A stretch of 64,000 bases of DNA from Branchiostoma belcheri (Eukaryota; Chordata; Leptocardii; Amphioxiformes; Branchiostomatidae): the NCBI RefSeq assembly GCF_001625305.1, contig NW_017804054.1, positions 2,204,042 to 2,268,041 of the forward strand, in the 5' to 3' direction. This document shows positions 36,001-46,900 of the stretch, piece after piece. The position numbers and the translations under genes are program-made. The notes beneath the pieces are model-generated. The model did no database searches and was not told the origin of the DNA. It saw nothing but the letters and a program-made list of their open reading frames with translations. The first letter of the stretch is position 1, and each line of letters starts with the position of its first letter.

Positions 36001-36939
36001 TGCAACACATCACACCGCAGTGAAACGCAACGGATGCGGGAGTAACTATGCCACTGCAGGGCAAAAAAAGCAAGGACCTGATTAAGACATAAGATTATTT
36101 AAACATATTGTGTAAAAAATGCTAGCAGGATAAGGTTTAATATTTTTTTTTTGTCTTTCCTGTTACCCAGTGGTCGTTTGGCGTGTTGCTATGGGAACTG
36201 ATGACGCGCGGAGTCCCTCCGTACCCGGATGTAGACATCTATGACATGGCGGACTACCTCCTGAGTGATCGGCGCCTGCGCAAACCGGAGGAGTGTCCCA
36301 CGCGAGTGTAGGCTGCGTTTTTTTATTAATATCAAACTATACTTTATGATATACGTAATAATTTTTAATGTCGTCTTATATACCATAATTTTATCCCACC
36401 ATATAAAATTGTCTCATTTAACTTAATGTATAATATAGCACGTTGGCAGAACATACTGCGCCTGCGCGAAATCCCCATTTATTTTACGGTTTTCGTTGGA
36501 TTTTTGGTCAACGTTTCATCTGAATTCTGCCTGTTGCAGACGACATTTTTTTTCTGACATAACAACTACAGACGGAATGTTAATTTATATGCTTGAATAC
36601 GACCTTATATGAGACATTCTGCCGAAGTGCTCCGTACAATACATTACTGGTTTCGCGCGCAGGTGCAGTACGTTCTGCCGGCGTCCTACGTATAATCATC
36701 CCATTCTAAATAGTCTCTTTTAGAGTAGCTCAATCTCAGAAAATTGTAAGTAATCACTTTTGATTTTGACATAAGTCTCAATTTGCAGCTACAAGACCAT
36801 GCTGTCCTGTTGGAGCAAGGACCCGAACAGACGCCCCAGCTTTAAACATCTCGCCAGGCTACTGGAACAAATCAAAGTATCGGCCACAGTCGACAAATAC
36901 GTGGACATACTCAACAACATGCCAGAGTCTAAATGCTAG
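26489..36939 (+). CDS. Cadherin-repeat receptor tyrosine kinase
   Basis: Type I membrane receptor, 22 coding exons, 3015 nt, 1004 aa. Exons: 26489-26543, 26837-26973, 27177-27258, 27383-27504, 27637-27825, 28144-28314, 28569-28646, 28758-28863, 29360-29608, 29803-29849, 30135-30380, 32146-32225, 32440-32574, 32888-32942, 33259-33553, 34008-34169, 34370-34438, 34624-34799, 34981-35090, 35586-35748, 36171-36307, 36789-36939 (TAG). A signal peptide ([18 protein letters not shown]) is followed by four cadherin repeats with DVNDNRP (156-162), DRE (337-339) and DINDNTP (381-387). A Cys-containing membrane-adjacent segment leads to TM at about 595-624, a basic juxtamembrane region and the kinase. 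Catalytic residues are present: glycine loop GQVFAKGNFGQV (731-742), Lys756, Glu771, HRDLAARN (Asp848), DFG (866-868), activation-loop Tyr878-Tyr879, [10 protein letters not shown] and [14 protein letters not shown]. Kinase resemblance is to the Met and Axl/Mer groups rather than RET. The C-terminal tail is short. Confidence 0.93.
26995..27106 (+). repeat. (GT)n microsatellite
   Basis: Imperfect GT/GC dinucleotide tract in intron 2 of the cadherin-kinase gene. An apparent open frame reading Cys-Val repeats here is an artefact of the tract. Confidence 0.95.
29010..29115 (-). repeat. Partial copy of dispersed repeat family A
   Basis: Matches the family A interior in reverse orientation (TGTCAATGACCTGGACGTCT, CACCATGGTAACTGGGG) but lacks both ends. 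Located in intron 8 of the cadherin-kinase gene. Confidence 0.6.
30424..30905 (+). repeat. Family F copy 2 plus a degenerate tandem duplication
   Basis: 30424-30495 matches family F (TTACTCCGTGAAGGAGGT ... GTTCGCAG). A second landmark set then appears twice about 300 bp apart, at 30485-30610 and 30783-30905: GTTCGCAG-CAAAAC, GTGTAAT, GATGATGCACG-like, and T-rich sequence before CCGT. It fills part of the 1.77-kb intron 11 of the cadherin-kinase gene. Confidence 0.5.
33634..33681 (+). other. Candidate 48-nt alternative exon, tandem duplicate of the 3' end of exon 15
   Basis: After a plausible acceptor (GACAGCTAATTTATAG) comes a 48-nt segment ending CCAG before a GTATGT donor. It would encode, with the split Gly, [16 protein letters not shown], closely matching the end of exon 15 ([16 protein letters not shown]). 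Entry and exit are both phase 1, so inclusion adds 16 residues to the basic juxtamembrane region without shifting the frame. The intron sequence after each copy (GGTATGTACA, then TATTTACTACTC) is also duplicated. A third, decayed unit lies at about 33790-33860. Confidence 0.5.
34008..36939 (+). CDS. Kinase-domain exons of the cadherin receptor tyrosine kinase
   Basis: Seven exons encode residues 683-1004. Exon 16 carries the juxtamembrane segment (with YEEP) and the start of the glycine loop. The loop is split by a phase 1 intron inside Lys-Gly|Asn-Phe-Gly. Exon 17 holds Ala-Val-Lys; exon 18 the C-helix Glu and hinge ([14 protein letters not shown]); exon 19 HRDLAARN; exon 20 the DFG and activation loop with YEHDYYTS; exon 21 [20 protein letters not shown]; exon 22 [12 protein letters not shown] and the stop. 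All residues needed for phosphotransfer are present, so it should be catalytically active. The last residues contain YVDI, a possible SH2 docking tyrosine (inference). Confidence 0.93.
35371..35562 (+). repeat. Dispersed repeat family D, copy 2 (retroelement-like 3' tail)
   Basis: Starts TTGTTGTTTGAGTAATTAGG and ends CAATTGTCATGCAATAAAGT then TCTTCTTC, like 13945-14051, with an extra internal GGCAGGCAGGCAGG tract. It lies in intron 19, ending about 23 bp before the exon 20 acceptor. Confidence 0.65.
35755..35828 (+). repeat. CT-rich low-complexity tract
   Basis: TCTCTC / TCACTC repeats directly after the exon 20 donor of the cadherin-kinase gene. Confidence 0.9.
36517..36692 (+). repeat. Dispersed repeat family E, copy 2
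   Basis: Matches 20735-20925: CTGCCTGTTGCAGACGACAT, CTACAGACGG, ATACGACCT, CAGGTGCAGTACGTTCTG. Located in the last intron of the cadherin-kinase gene. Confidence 0.7.
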
Positions 36940-37131
36940 AATCTGCCAAAATCTGTGTCCGATGACAACCAAACATACAGGTCGACAATGAGCTATTTTT
37001 AAATTAGATTTTAGCCTTTAACTTTGGCAGAGAAGATAATTTCCGTTATACCAAATTGTTAAAGCTTTATTTCCAGAAATGTTGCACCGAAATGTACATA
37101 CAAAATATGTTTAGTTTATATCAAAACTATA

Positions 37132-37137
37132 AATAAA
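37132..37137 (+). terminator. Polyadenylation signal AATAAA for the cadherin-kinase gene
   Basis: AATAAA lies 193 bp after the TAG stop and is the first such hexamer downstream. It fits a short 3' untranslated region. Confidence 0.55.
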
Positions 37138-38497
37138 GATTGATATGTATTTTCACATGTATCCCTACAATGTAGATCAAAATTATGGTGGAATTATATA
37201 TTGACACTGCTGTGGTGCGTGATACCGATGTGCTAGACACCAGTAACCCAAGAATTAAAAATGTTGCTATTTGACCGTCGTTTGTGTTTGAATTTATTCG
37301 AGACTACAGCCTTATAAGCTTAGCAAGAAAAATGCGCCTCTAACTGGTTTACCAAAACATAACGGTTGTTTCGAGGGCATTGATTTGTATATGCCATTGT
37401 TTGTATATGAAAGTATAGAAATACTACCTAGCAACTTGAGTAGGAATTGCCCGTAGACAGGTGTTGGCGTGAAAGTATTCCCCATGGTACCATTAAGTTG
37501 AAATACTCATCTATACATCTTTACTATTTGTTGCTCAAATATGCGTTTCCCGAAGGAAAGAAGACAGTCAATTGACCATGCCCAATACATAGGTGCTATG
37601 AATACAGTTGGTTTTACATGAAAAATAGGGACACTCATGAGTTGAAAGAGACAACAATGATAACCATTTTACCATGTTGTAATGAGAACCAATATACACG
37701 CGCCTAACAAAAGATATTTGCCACACCTGTAGGTGTCATCATTTGATAGATAGCAGGCGTCAAAACAATTTTATTGACAAACTAAGGAGTGGAATTTTAA
37801 TGTTGAAGTTTAACATGAAACTAATGGTACTTGCGTTCAGATCTATTTCTAAAATTTATCAGAAAAATTATGAATGTAGGAATCTTGATAAAAATATCAA
37901 TCACTGTGAAAATTGAAAGAATACAGAACTGAACATTCGCATTGTTTTTAACATACAAGGCCATGTATACCTGCTTTATTCCTATAACAAGACGGCACAG
38001 TTTAGGTCCAAGCTTTTAAATAATAGGGCCCAGTAGTAGTACTTAATATGCTACATTCGTGATAACATTGAATCCAATAGCCAGCCCTTCCAAAGGTTTG
38101 GCTTAACACGCAACACTAGACTAAATGCCACTTTTAAATTATTCAGAGGGTCATATAGTCGGTTGCATCAACATATTATGTACATCATCATACGAATTTC
38201 ACGGAAAAAATGCTGACAAATGTACACATAATATTTTCAGAATCTGAAATGAAAAAAATCCTTTTTTTCGCCTTTATACTTACAATGCCAGGATACAGAA
38301 ATATAAAATGAAAAAAATGTAACATTTACCACTGCAAGCATCGACACATTTAAAGGAAGCATTATTCTATATATTTTCTGTAATATACACAAGGAAATGG
38401 ACACGAAATTCCAAACGTATGACTCTGCGTTGGCATGAATATTTAATACGCACTCTCACCCACCCTATTCATTTCCCCCAGTCTCCTAAAGTACCCC
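37138..38497. other. Intergenic, nothing recognised
   Basis: AT-rich spacer between the kinase gene and the next cadherin gene. No gene or repeat supported. Confidence 0.5.
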
Positions 38498-38889
38498 ATT
38501 GTGCCAACTGTTGGGCGGGTATTATTTGGATATAATAGACGCTTCTATCTAAAGGCTCGGGCCGAGTTCTTTGTCCTCCAACGTACTGTATACCTACTTT
38601 GTTTTTGAACTCCAAAAAAGCTCACTATTTACACAGGACCGCTCTGTAAATTGTTTTAAAACAAGATCGATGTGTGAGTATTTTATTAGCTCAAACGCTG
38701 GAAAGGAAAAAAATACACGTGCTGTGAAAAGTTTCAAATTTGATTTTCAAACGAGGCATATATTATGAAAATTACGGTTGGTCGTTTGGAGGCCGCCTTA
38801 AGGGTGTGGTGAAAAACCACTGTGCCATCCCACCAAGCTTTGTAGAGGTCGGCTGAAGCGTTACCTCCTTCTTAACTTCACATCACAGG
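38498..38889 (+). promoter_or_regulatory. Putative upstream block / non-coding first exon of the kinase-less cadherin gene
   Basis: Two landmarks are shared in the same order with the region upstream of the third cadherin gene. They are ATTGTGCCAA (38498; ATTGTGTCAA at 52583) and, about 270 bp later, GAAAATTACGGT followed by GGGTGTGGTGAAA (38767-38813; GAAATTACGGTG at 52843). The shared block ends near a donor-like GTAGGT (38888). The coding exon of this gene starts after an acceptor (TCTATCAACAG, to 40888) shortly before the ATG, so an untranslated upstream exon is expected. Transcription start is not proven. Confidence 0.35.
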
Positions 38890-40910
38890 TAGGTTTACTC
38901 AAGTATTTCTATGTTTGTGCGAAGCCCTTTGCTTTGACAAGAGGGCAGATCATCATTATGTACTTTTTGGGCCTAATGGGTTAGTGGTGGGGTCGTGAGA
39001 ATGCTACACAGTCAGTGATACATATGCACTATGGAAATAGGCTCTTTTAGTCACTGTGTACACAGTATTTGCGTCTTCAAACATCACGAATACTTCACAG
39101 TTGTATCTGTTCTTGATGGTACACGTTTTTTTTACGTTTTGCCTGTTTCCTGGACTGGGTCTGCGTGTCAGATGTTGAAGTTGACAGATATTACATCTGA
39201 TTGTTTACAACCATGTAACGGTATTCCTCTTTCAACTTCCCAAACTGCACCAAATTATGACATTATGTACAGCTTCAAATTTATATATCACTGTTGCTTT
39301 TACGTTTCGCAGTGGTGATATTGTATCATCCTTTGGTTAAAAATGTGTTATATTTCATACATGTTTTCGACTAATGTCAGCAATAGAAATTGGGCATTGA
39401 ACGATTCAAACAGTAAACATTCAGGGTCCACGTAATATTATAGACATGATATTTCAATATATTGTTCGACAATATATCTCTTGAAAGGTGAAAAATCGCT
39501 TGCAATTGCGATTGGTGTTAGCCTTTGAATAGTGAGAGATTATGTCTTGTGTTAACCTAGCTATCAGCTAACGGTTTTGAAACACACCATTTTGAGAACC
39601 TCTTAAGCCTCAGTCTCTAAATCTAAGCTACGTAAGCTAAGCCTAAGTCTTTGACACTCCTAACAAAAACTGTTTTCGTCCGCGTGTCGAAAGGCAAAGA
39701 GGCCGACTTGAGAAAACACGATGGCACTTTCACCCGAGCGCGAGAAAATGTGAAGACGCAAAGTGTAACACTCAGTCTTGTCACGTCTCTTAACTGTTTT
39801 CTAACAGAGTAGGGGGGGGACTTTTTAGCAGTCGCCAGTTTTGTAAATGTAACGGATATCTTAGAAATGGTACCATATTGTTTGAGTAGGTCATGGTGTG
39901 ATGCCACCACGTAGCAACAAAGGCGTTTCAGGCTTTCCTACGGGTTCGCACAGGCCGAGTTTTTCTTTCAAAGCGATGATGACAAAAGAGAGTAAATTAA
40001 ATCCCCACTGTGCAGGACGTGTAAATCAAGCCATACCGACAGGACATTGACAAGGGTCTGAATAGAATGGAATTATACACGGTCTTCTTTGGGGCGTGAA
40101 GGAGTTTTTAATGCTCTAAAATCGTGGTTTGCCTTTGTTTGAAAATATGGTTTTTAAAATTTCAAAGGATTTACTAGTATTTATCCAATCTATCGTTTCC
40201 TTTAGACAGAAATAATATGTAGACAAAGACTAAAACTGGAAGGTATTGTTTTTTTAAACAGAAATAATATCATATGTACACAAACACTAAAATCTGAAGA
40301 TAGTGGTCATGATAACTATACATAAATATAATTTGTACTATTCAATTTAAATCGGTTTTGCTATACTTCTGTATTCAATGCGTCATGATATCAGGGTTTA
40401 AGTTGAAACATCTGTACATTCCACAACATTAGGTCACGTGTCGAATGCCTGTCCATGTACCTACACTTGCGTGAGAGTATAGAAGCAATACTGTTGGTTG
40501 TTTCGCTCCAATTTGTCACCACCCATTAATAAATTATCAGGTACAAGAAAAGGCAATATAGTCGCAACAGAGAAAAAATATATTCCATGTTTTTAGCTTG
40601 AGGGTGGATCTCAAGTTTATTATTTATTAGGAGGAAGACTATGTTAAGATAAGTGAGTATCAAACCACGCCCAGTGCCCTTTAATGTCTTTCCTGGCACC
40701 TCGGGTACAGCGAAAATCATATCGTTAATGGTTAGTATTGCTATATGTATACCGATATATATGACACAATATTCATATACGAAATATCGCGGCTCTTCTG
40801 CTGTTATAATAGCTTAGCTATCATATCAACGTGTATGAAAATATTATGGAAAAATATGTCACAACTTACCGAAAAATTCTATCAACAGGTTATAGCTCAT
40901 AGCTGCGGTC
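38890..40910. other. Presumed first intron of the kinase-less cadherin gene; nothing recognised
   Basis: If the upstream block is a first exon, this stretch is its intron. Short open frames on both strands show no motif. Confidence 0.4.
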
Positions 40911-43900
40911 ATGACGGGAGAGAAATGTATTTTTCTCCTACTGGCTGGCATAGGCGTCACAAGTAAGTATCTATATGTAAAATTGTATTCCTTATGAAAC
41001 ATGACAAACCATGTATCAGAAGCTCCATATATTTGTACATCTACAATTGCCTTAAGAAGCTAGAAGGTGTTAAACCTGTAAATAGTTCATCACATTAGTA
41101 TGTATGGTTTAAGTAAGTTATTGCTGTGCTCTTTATTCCTGTTTATTTATGACCTGTACTTGAAGCTTCTAAAAGCATGAATGTACAATAAAGGTCTTTT
41201 ATTCATAACATTAAAACTTGAGACAGTAGTTAAATATGTTTCTTCGTCTTTTGCTTACCTGCTTTACTACATGCATTGCAAAAGTGCATTTACCAAAATA
41301 TTTTGACATATCTAATTTTTTCCAGTGGCTGTTAATGCACCTGATTTTATCAACATAGCAGACCTGAACAACATGCTAGTTTCCGAGAACACCCCTGTTG
41401 GTAAGGAAATACGTATCTTATAACAATCTTGACATTCACATGTGCAATTTTTGTAGATAACTTACTTAAACAGATGTAGTAAACTTGTCATATATGTATT
41501 GTGTTTAAAATAGAATAAATGACTGTTTGGTATTTTATATTAATGTTTAGTCGGACCCTATGGTGCTGGGTCAAATATATGCATGAGTCATGTTTAATAT
41601 AACAAGTTTTTAATACATGCATATTTGTGTTGAACAATTATGATTTATGTCTATAAATTGTAAAAATTGTGATCATATTTATGGTGTTAATAGTACATAA
41701 AGTTTTCTGGTATAAAATATATTTCTTTTGTATTTATGTATTCCTTGTACACCTTTCGATCTTGTTTGTTTGTTTGCCGTAGGTGCGTCCATTTTCCAGA
41801 TCCGTGCGTTGGATACTGACGGCAACGCCCTGGACTTCTCCATCAGCGGTGACGCCTTCAGAATCGTCCCTGCAGGAGTCAACGCACGGGGAGAGACACT
41901 GGGGGACCTGGAAGTAGCCAAGATACTGGACCGCGAGGTCGGGCTATCGCTTCAATAATTAGCCGTTGGTCTTCAAATAATTAACAAATATGACGCATTT
42001 TTATTATATCTATGTGTACAACTAACGACGGATAAAATGTAACCTTTCGTATTTTATTGAAGTCTAGCTAAGGTCTAATTACAACAGCTTCAAAGTGAGG
42101 TCAGGTACGGATCGACGCTATCGTAAAACCACAGTTCAAATGAACACTACAGTTACATTTTTATTACGTCTAGTATTGTGTAAGTTTTGGCTTCTCCCAT
42201 CTACTTAAACGTTGCACTAGTTGTTCATCTTGTACCAAGGCGACAGTTTTTTTTTACGTTGAGTGGACTCGTGCACGACGATGCTTCGTATTAATGTTAT
42301 ATTATCTTCTTTCTCCAGACGAATCCAGTCGTCAGGTTTGACGTGTCTATAACGGACGGTCTCGGGGGACACACGGTGGGTAATTTTCCAGTTTCTGTCT
42401 TTAATATTGATAGCAACTTTGCAAATATACACGTAAGGTTTGTGTTATAATGAATAGCAGTGACGTCTCATTACATGTAAGATATATATATACATCTTTT
42501 ACATTTATGATTTTTTTCTACTTCCAGATCACGCACTCTGATATTCTCATCAATGTCATTGACTACAATGACAACTCGCCGCAATTCCAAGGGACGCCAT
42601 ATGAAGCTACATTGAGTGAGGTAAGATATTTTGTCTGTTTTTTTTTTTTTGGTCCGTAAAACAAATCATACCACAGTGTTTTTTTTTTTTTACCTTACAA
42701 CAATTTATAGATGAAAATAACTATAGCTATTTGGGTTAATATGGATATTATTAAATGTTTTTATCTACAGTCAGCGGCAATTGGTACCTCCATCATTACT
42801 GTGAGAGCAACCGACATAGACAGTGGGCAGAACGGCGCTGTTAACTACCAACTGACTTCGGTATGTGATGCCATTCTTTGAAAATTTACACTATGGAAAA
42901 TTTACACACAGGAATGTTGCCATGTTCCAAAAATGAATTCGATTATTTTCTATGTATGAATTTCTGCACTTTATTTCTTCTGATTGACACAAATATTCTT
43001 GCCTTTAAGTTTTGTTTTATCGCCCCTTTAATTTTTAGCACACCGACACATTTGAGATCGGCCAGGTGGATGGTATACTGAGTCTTAGAGACAGAACAGC
43101 AATCGAATCTGAAACACAGACCGCGTATGCAGTCACCGTCCAGGCAGTGGTAAGTTTGAAACCTGTTTTTTTCCTAACCTTTTAAAGTAAGCCATATGAA
43201 TAAAAGGTAGATATACTATTTTTTTAATCACAGTGAAAATATTGATGATTTAACTCTTGTCAAGTCAAGTCCTAATGGCATTTTTTACACAACATTTTCC
43301 AATAATTTGATGTCCTAACCCTTGACCTTTTTTGCCCTTCGGTGCATTCGTTGCATTTTGCTGTGGTGTGATGCGTTGCAGGAGAAATACCCCCAAATCG
43401 GTTTTAAAAACTATGGATGCTATTTTTAGGATGGTGGCAGCCAACCCCTGGCAACATCTGTGGACGTGTTTGTGCAAATCATAGATGAGCAGAACAAGAG
43501 TCCTGTGTGGGTCAATGAACCGTACGAGGTGTCCATCACAGAAGGCACGCCAGGAAGCCTACAGGCAAGTACCTTCTAAACAAATTATAAACAACATTTC
43601 AAGTATTATGTCACAACTGCAATATGCAATAATTGCAATGTTGGAACTTAAATTTTGTGCTGATACTTCAAACTTATTTTTCCCCAGGGTGCAACTATTT
43701 TCACTGTTGAAGCCATGGATGGAGACCGATCAAGGCAAAACGGGATTCGTTATGAGCTTGTGAATGGAGGTATGTCGCTGTGTCGTACTGAATACATACA
43801 TTGCACTCTAGTACTTAAAAACATTTCCGTTAGGGGTTACTTTAGATTAAATAGATGAAAAACTTCCCTATAAACCTAAACATTTTTAGCTTGCATTTTC

Positions 43901-46900
43901 CAGGAGTACTGACAGGGTTCAGAAAATGTATAGCCTATACTGATTGTGTTTTTACTTGCCAGATCCTTTCGACTACTTCGACATCCAGTCAGACACAGGG
44001 AGGATAACGCTTAGGAAGAACCTTGACAGGGAAGCAGAGAACATCTTCCGAGTTGAATCTCCAGGGTTATTCCTTCTAAGAATCCGGGTAAGGATAAGTG
44101 ATTGTGTTCATATACAGACCCTGCCTGCCTAGCCTGCATCGTATATTTAATGACATATACTATTACAATTATATAACTTACTACTATGTTTGCCAAACTG
44201 TCCAGATGCTATTTTACCATACTAGATATGATAATGTTACAATGGCAATTATTCTCTAACATTAACAATAACATCACGAATTGTATCCGTATTGTCAAGA
44301 GAAGAGACGTTTAATGCAAAGGCCATTTAAAATTTTTTTGGTTGTATCTGATAAAATAATATTTTCGAGACGTAAGAACGCTATTAACTAATCATTTTGT
44401 CATTGGTTACTAAAAAATCTAGGCCATCGAGGTGAGGACTGACCGTACGGACACCAACCCGCTGCAATTCTCCGAGGTGAACGTCGCCGTCCTCGTCATC
44501 GACGCCAACGACAACCTGCCGAGGTTCTACGATCAAACCTACGACAACGAGGTTACCGAGAGAACAGTGGAGATCACCGAACACCCTGAAGTCTACACGC
44601 CGCTGCCACGTCTGAGGCTCACGGTGTCTGATAGGGACGCGGTACGTTAGGACCACTCCTATTTAAAATTAATACACTCTTATAGTGGAGTCGGGTGGCG
44701 CAGCGACAGAGCATTCAACTCGGAACCAATAGCTATAGGTCCCGAGTTGAATCCTGTCATGCCACCGATTTTGTGCTCTTGGGAAAGGCACGTGCACTTT
44801 GCACGAATTTTCTCACTTTACTTACGTGAAAATGAGTATGTCTGTTGTCAGTTAATGCATAAATTACTTTTTAATATAATGTTTTCTATGAAATGTTGAA
44901 AAAAAATTAAGAAATTACACTTCTATTTTATTCAGTGCACTTGAAGCAAATTATTCCTACATTGTCGTTGTAATTTAAAGGACTAATTTTCTTATGATTT
45001 TAGTATCATAGACCATATCTTTACTTTGTTTACAGACACCCAACAACCTTTTCAACCTGACGCTCCTGGATGATCCAAATTCAATATTCGACATCGAGCC
45101 GAAGAACGTTGTCGGAGGACAGGCTATTGTCAACATTCTGGTCATGGACCCGTCCGGGGTAGACTTCGAAACAACCGCCCCAAGTCATCAAATTCCCATT
45201 AGGGTAAGATTTGTTTTGTTTAGATTGTATTTTTAAGAATATGATAACAACAAAAAACAACAAATTTTCCACAAAAATTTACTACATAAAGCTTTATATC
45301 AAATCCTTAAAGATGACTGAGATATAGAGATACAAATATTCATTTAAGACCAATGATTTTTGTAAATTTTTCTTGGCAGGTTCAAGCAACGGAGCATCTT
45401 GCCGACGGAGGATCTCCAAGGCGGTCCGCTGTAACAGTCAGGGTCAACATTAAGGACGCTCCGGTAACACTTGTTCAAGCATTATCATTATATTATTGTT
45501 AGCCGTACAAAAGGATCAGAGGTAGCTTAATTGAAAAGGATTAAAGCTCATCTGTGTTGGTAGTTACATGTTTTGAGTTAAAACTTTAGATCCAACAGAA
45601 GTAGTTCTCACAGCTTTGACCCAGTGTTGACGTCACACTTCAAAGAAGCCATGTGATAAGCTTCACTGGGTCAGTCTACTGAGGAAGACTACACTAGTGA
45701 CTGGTCGAAAGCTGTAGGTGAGAGAGCTTCTTTGTGTTGGATCTAAAGTTTTAACTTTAAACATAGACTTCACATCTTGTTATGGTTTGTAGTGATGTGC
45801 ACGACCTATATGTACTCATTTTTCAGGAAACCGAAGGTCGTGTGTTCAACCTAGATGTGACAGAAAACGCACCGGTTGGGACGAACGTAGGAACAGCCAA
45901 GAGACCCAGTGAAAGTGGAATCTTCTACTGCCTTGTGGGTATGTATACTGTAGCTATACTTCCAAAAATATTTCCATCAGGTTGCTAGAGTAAAGCATAC
46001 ATGGGTTTTCTTACACACATCCAAAACCTCCAGCTCTATCACCTTGCTTACGGCTACATATAGCGGCGAGAAGCAGAACACCAGTCAGAAGCTCTGAGGA
46101 ACGTGTCTGATAGACACCAAAACGTAACGAAAGGTGAGAAAGTTTTGGTTGTGTACAATAAAGACCCTATATCTTGAAACTATACTTGTGTGTCAAATGT
46201 GAGATTAGAGCATCAAGGTTTTTGCTTTAAGTCTAAATGGTAAACATCAAGATATTTCTCCCTTTTTGTTGTTTAGGAGGCAATACCAACGGAACCTTTG
46301 CCGTAGACAAAACCACCGGCGTTGTGACTGTCAACCGGCTGCCACTGGATCGGGAGCTACAGGCCGTGTATGACCTGGTCATCCAGAAGTTATCATCGGT
46401 ATGTAGGCGTTCTTATCATTCGTTCGTACATGATCAGCGAAAGATAGAAATCATTTTCACTTGTGACATTTTGTCTAGACATAATATTTACATAATCTAT
46501 TTTCCAGAACACGGCTTGTCCCACTGGACCTACAGCGTACGACCCGAATGACAACACCCTGAGTAAGGCACTCATCACCATAAATGACCAGAATGACAAC
46601 GCTCCCAGGTTTTCGACCAAAGTATATTACGCAGGTGAGACAACTTCAAAGAAAACCATTTTTTCATGTTTAGCATAAATTTTCGGCTTTTTGGTTTCAT
46701 GTGTGTACGATTATAAAGTACGTTCTGTTGTTGCCTCTCAAATACGTTCTGCTATACATGTTGTATCTAAAATACGTTCTGTTGTTACTTCTAGGTGTAC
46801 CAGCGTCCGCCAACTTTAACACACCTGTGGCACGCGTTCAGGTACGCAATTTAATTGGTAGATTGGTTTCACAGATATAGTACAAATGTAATCTGTAAAT

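Noticed and set aside
26489..36939. RET orthologue
   Set aside because: RET also joins cadherin-like repeats to a kinase, but here there is no long cysteine-rich domain, canonical D-x-N-D-N motifs are present, and kinase signatures look Met/Axl-like. Left as a cadherin-RTK without a symbol.
44686..44800. tRNA gene
   Set aside because: A and B boxes are present but stems do not pair, and related copies at 48025 and 59041 share a non-tRNA body, so it is a SINE.
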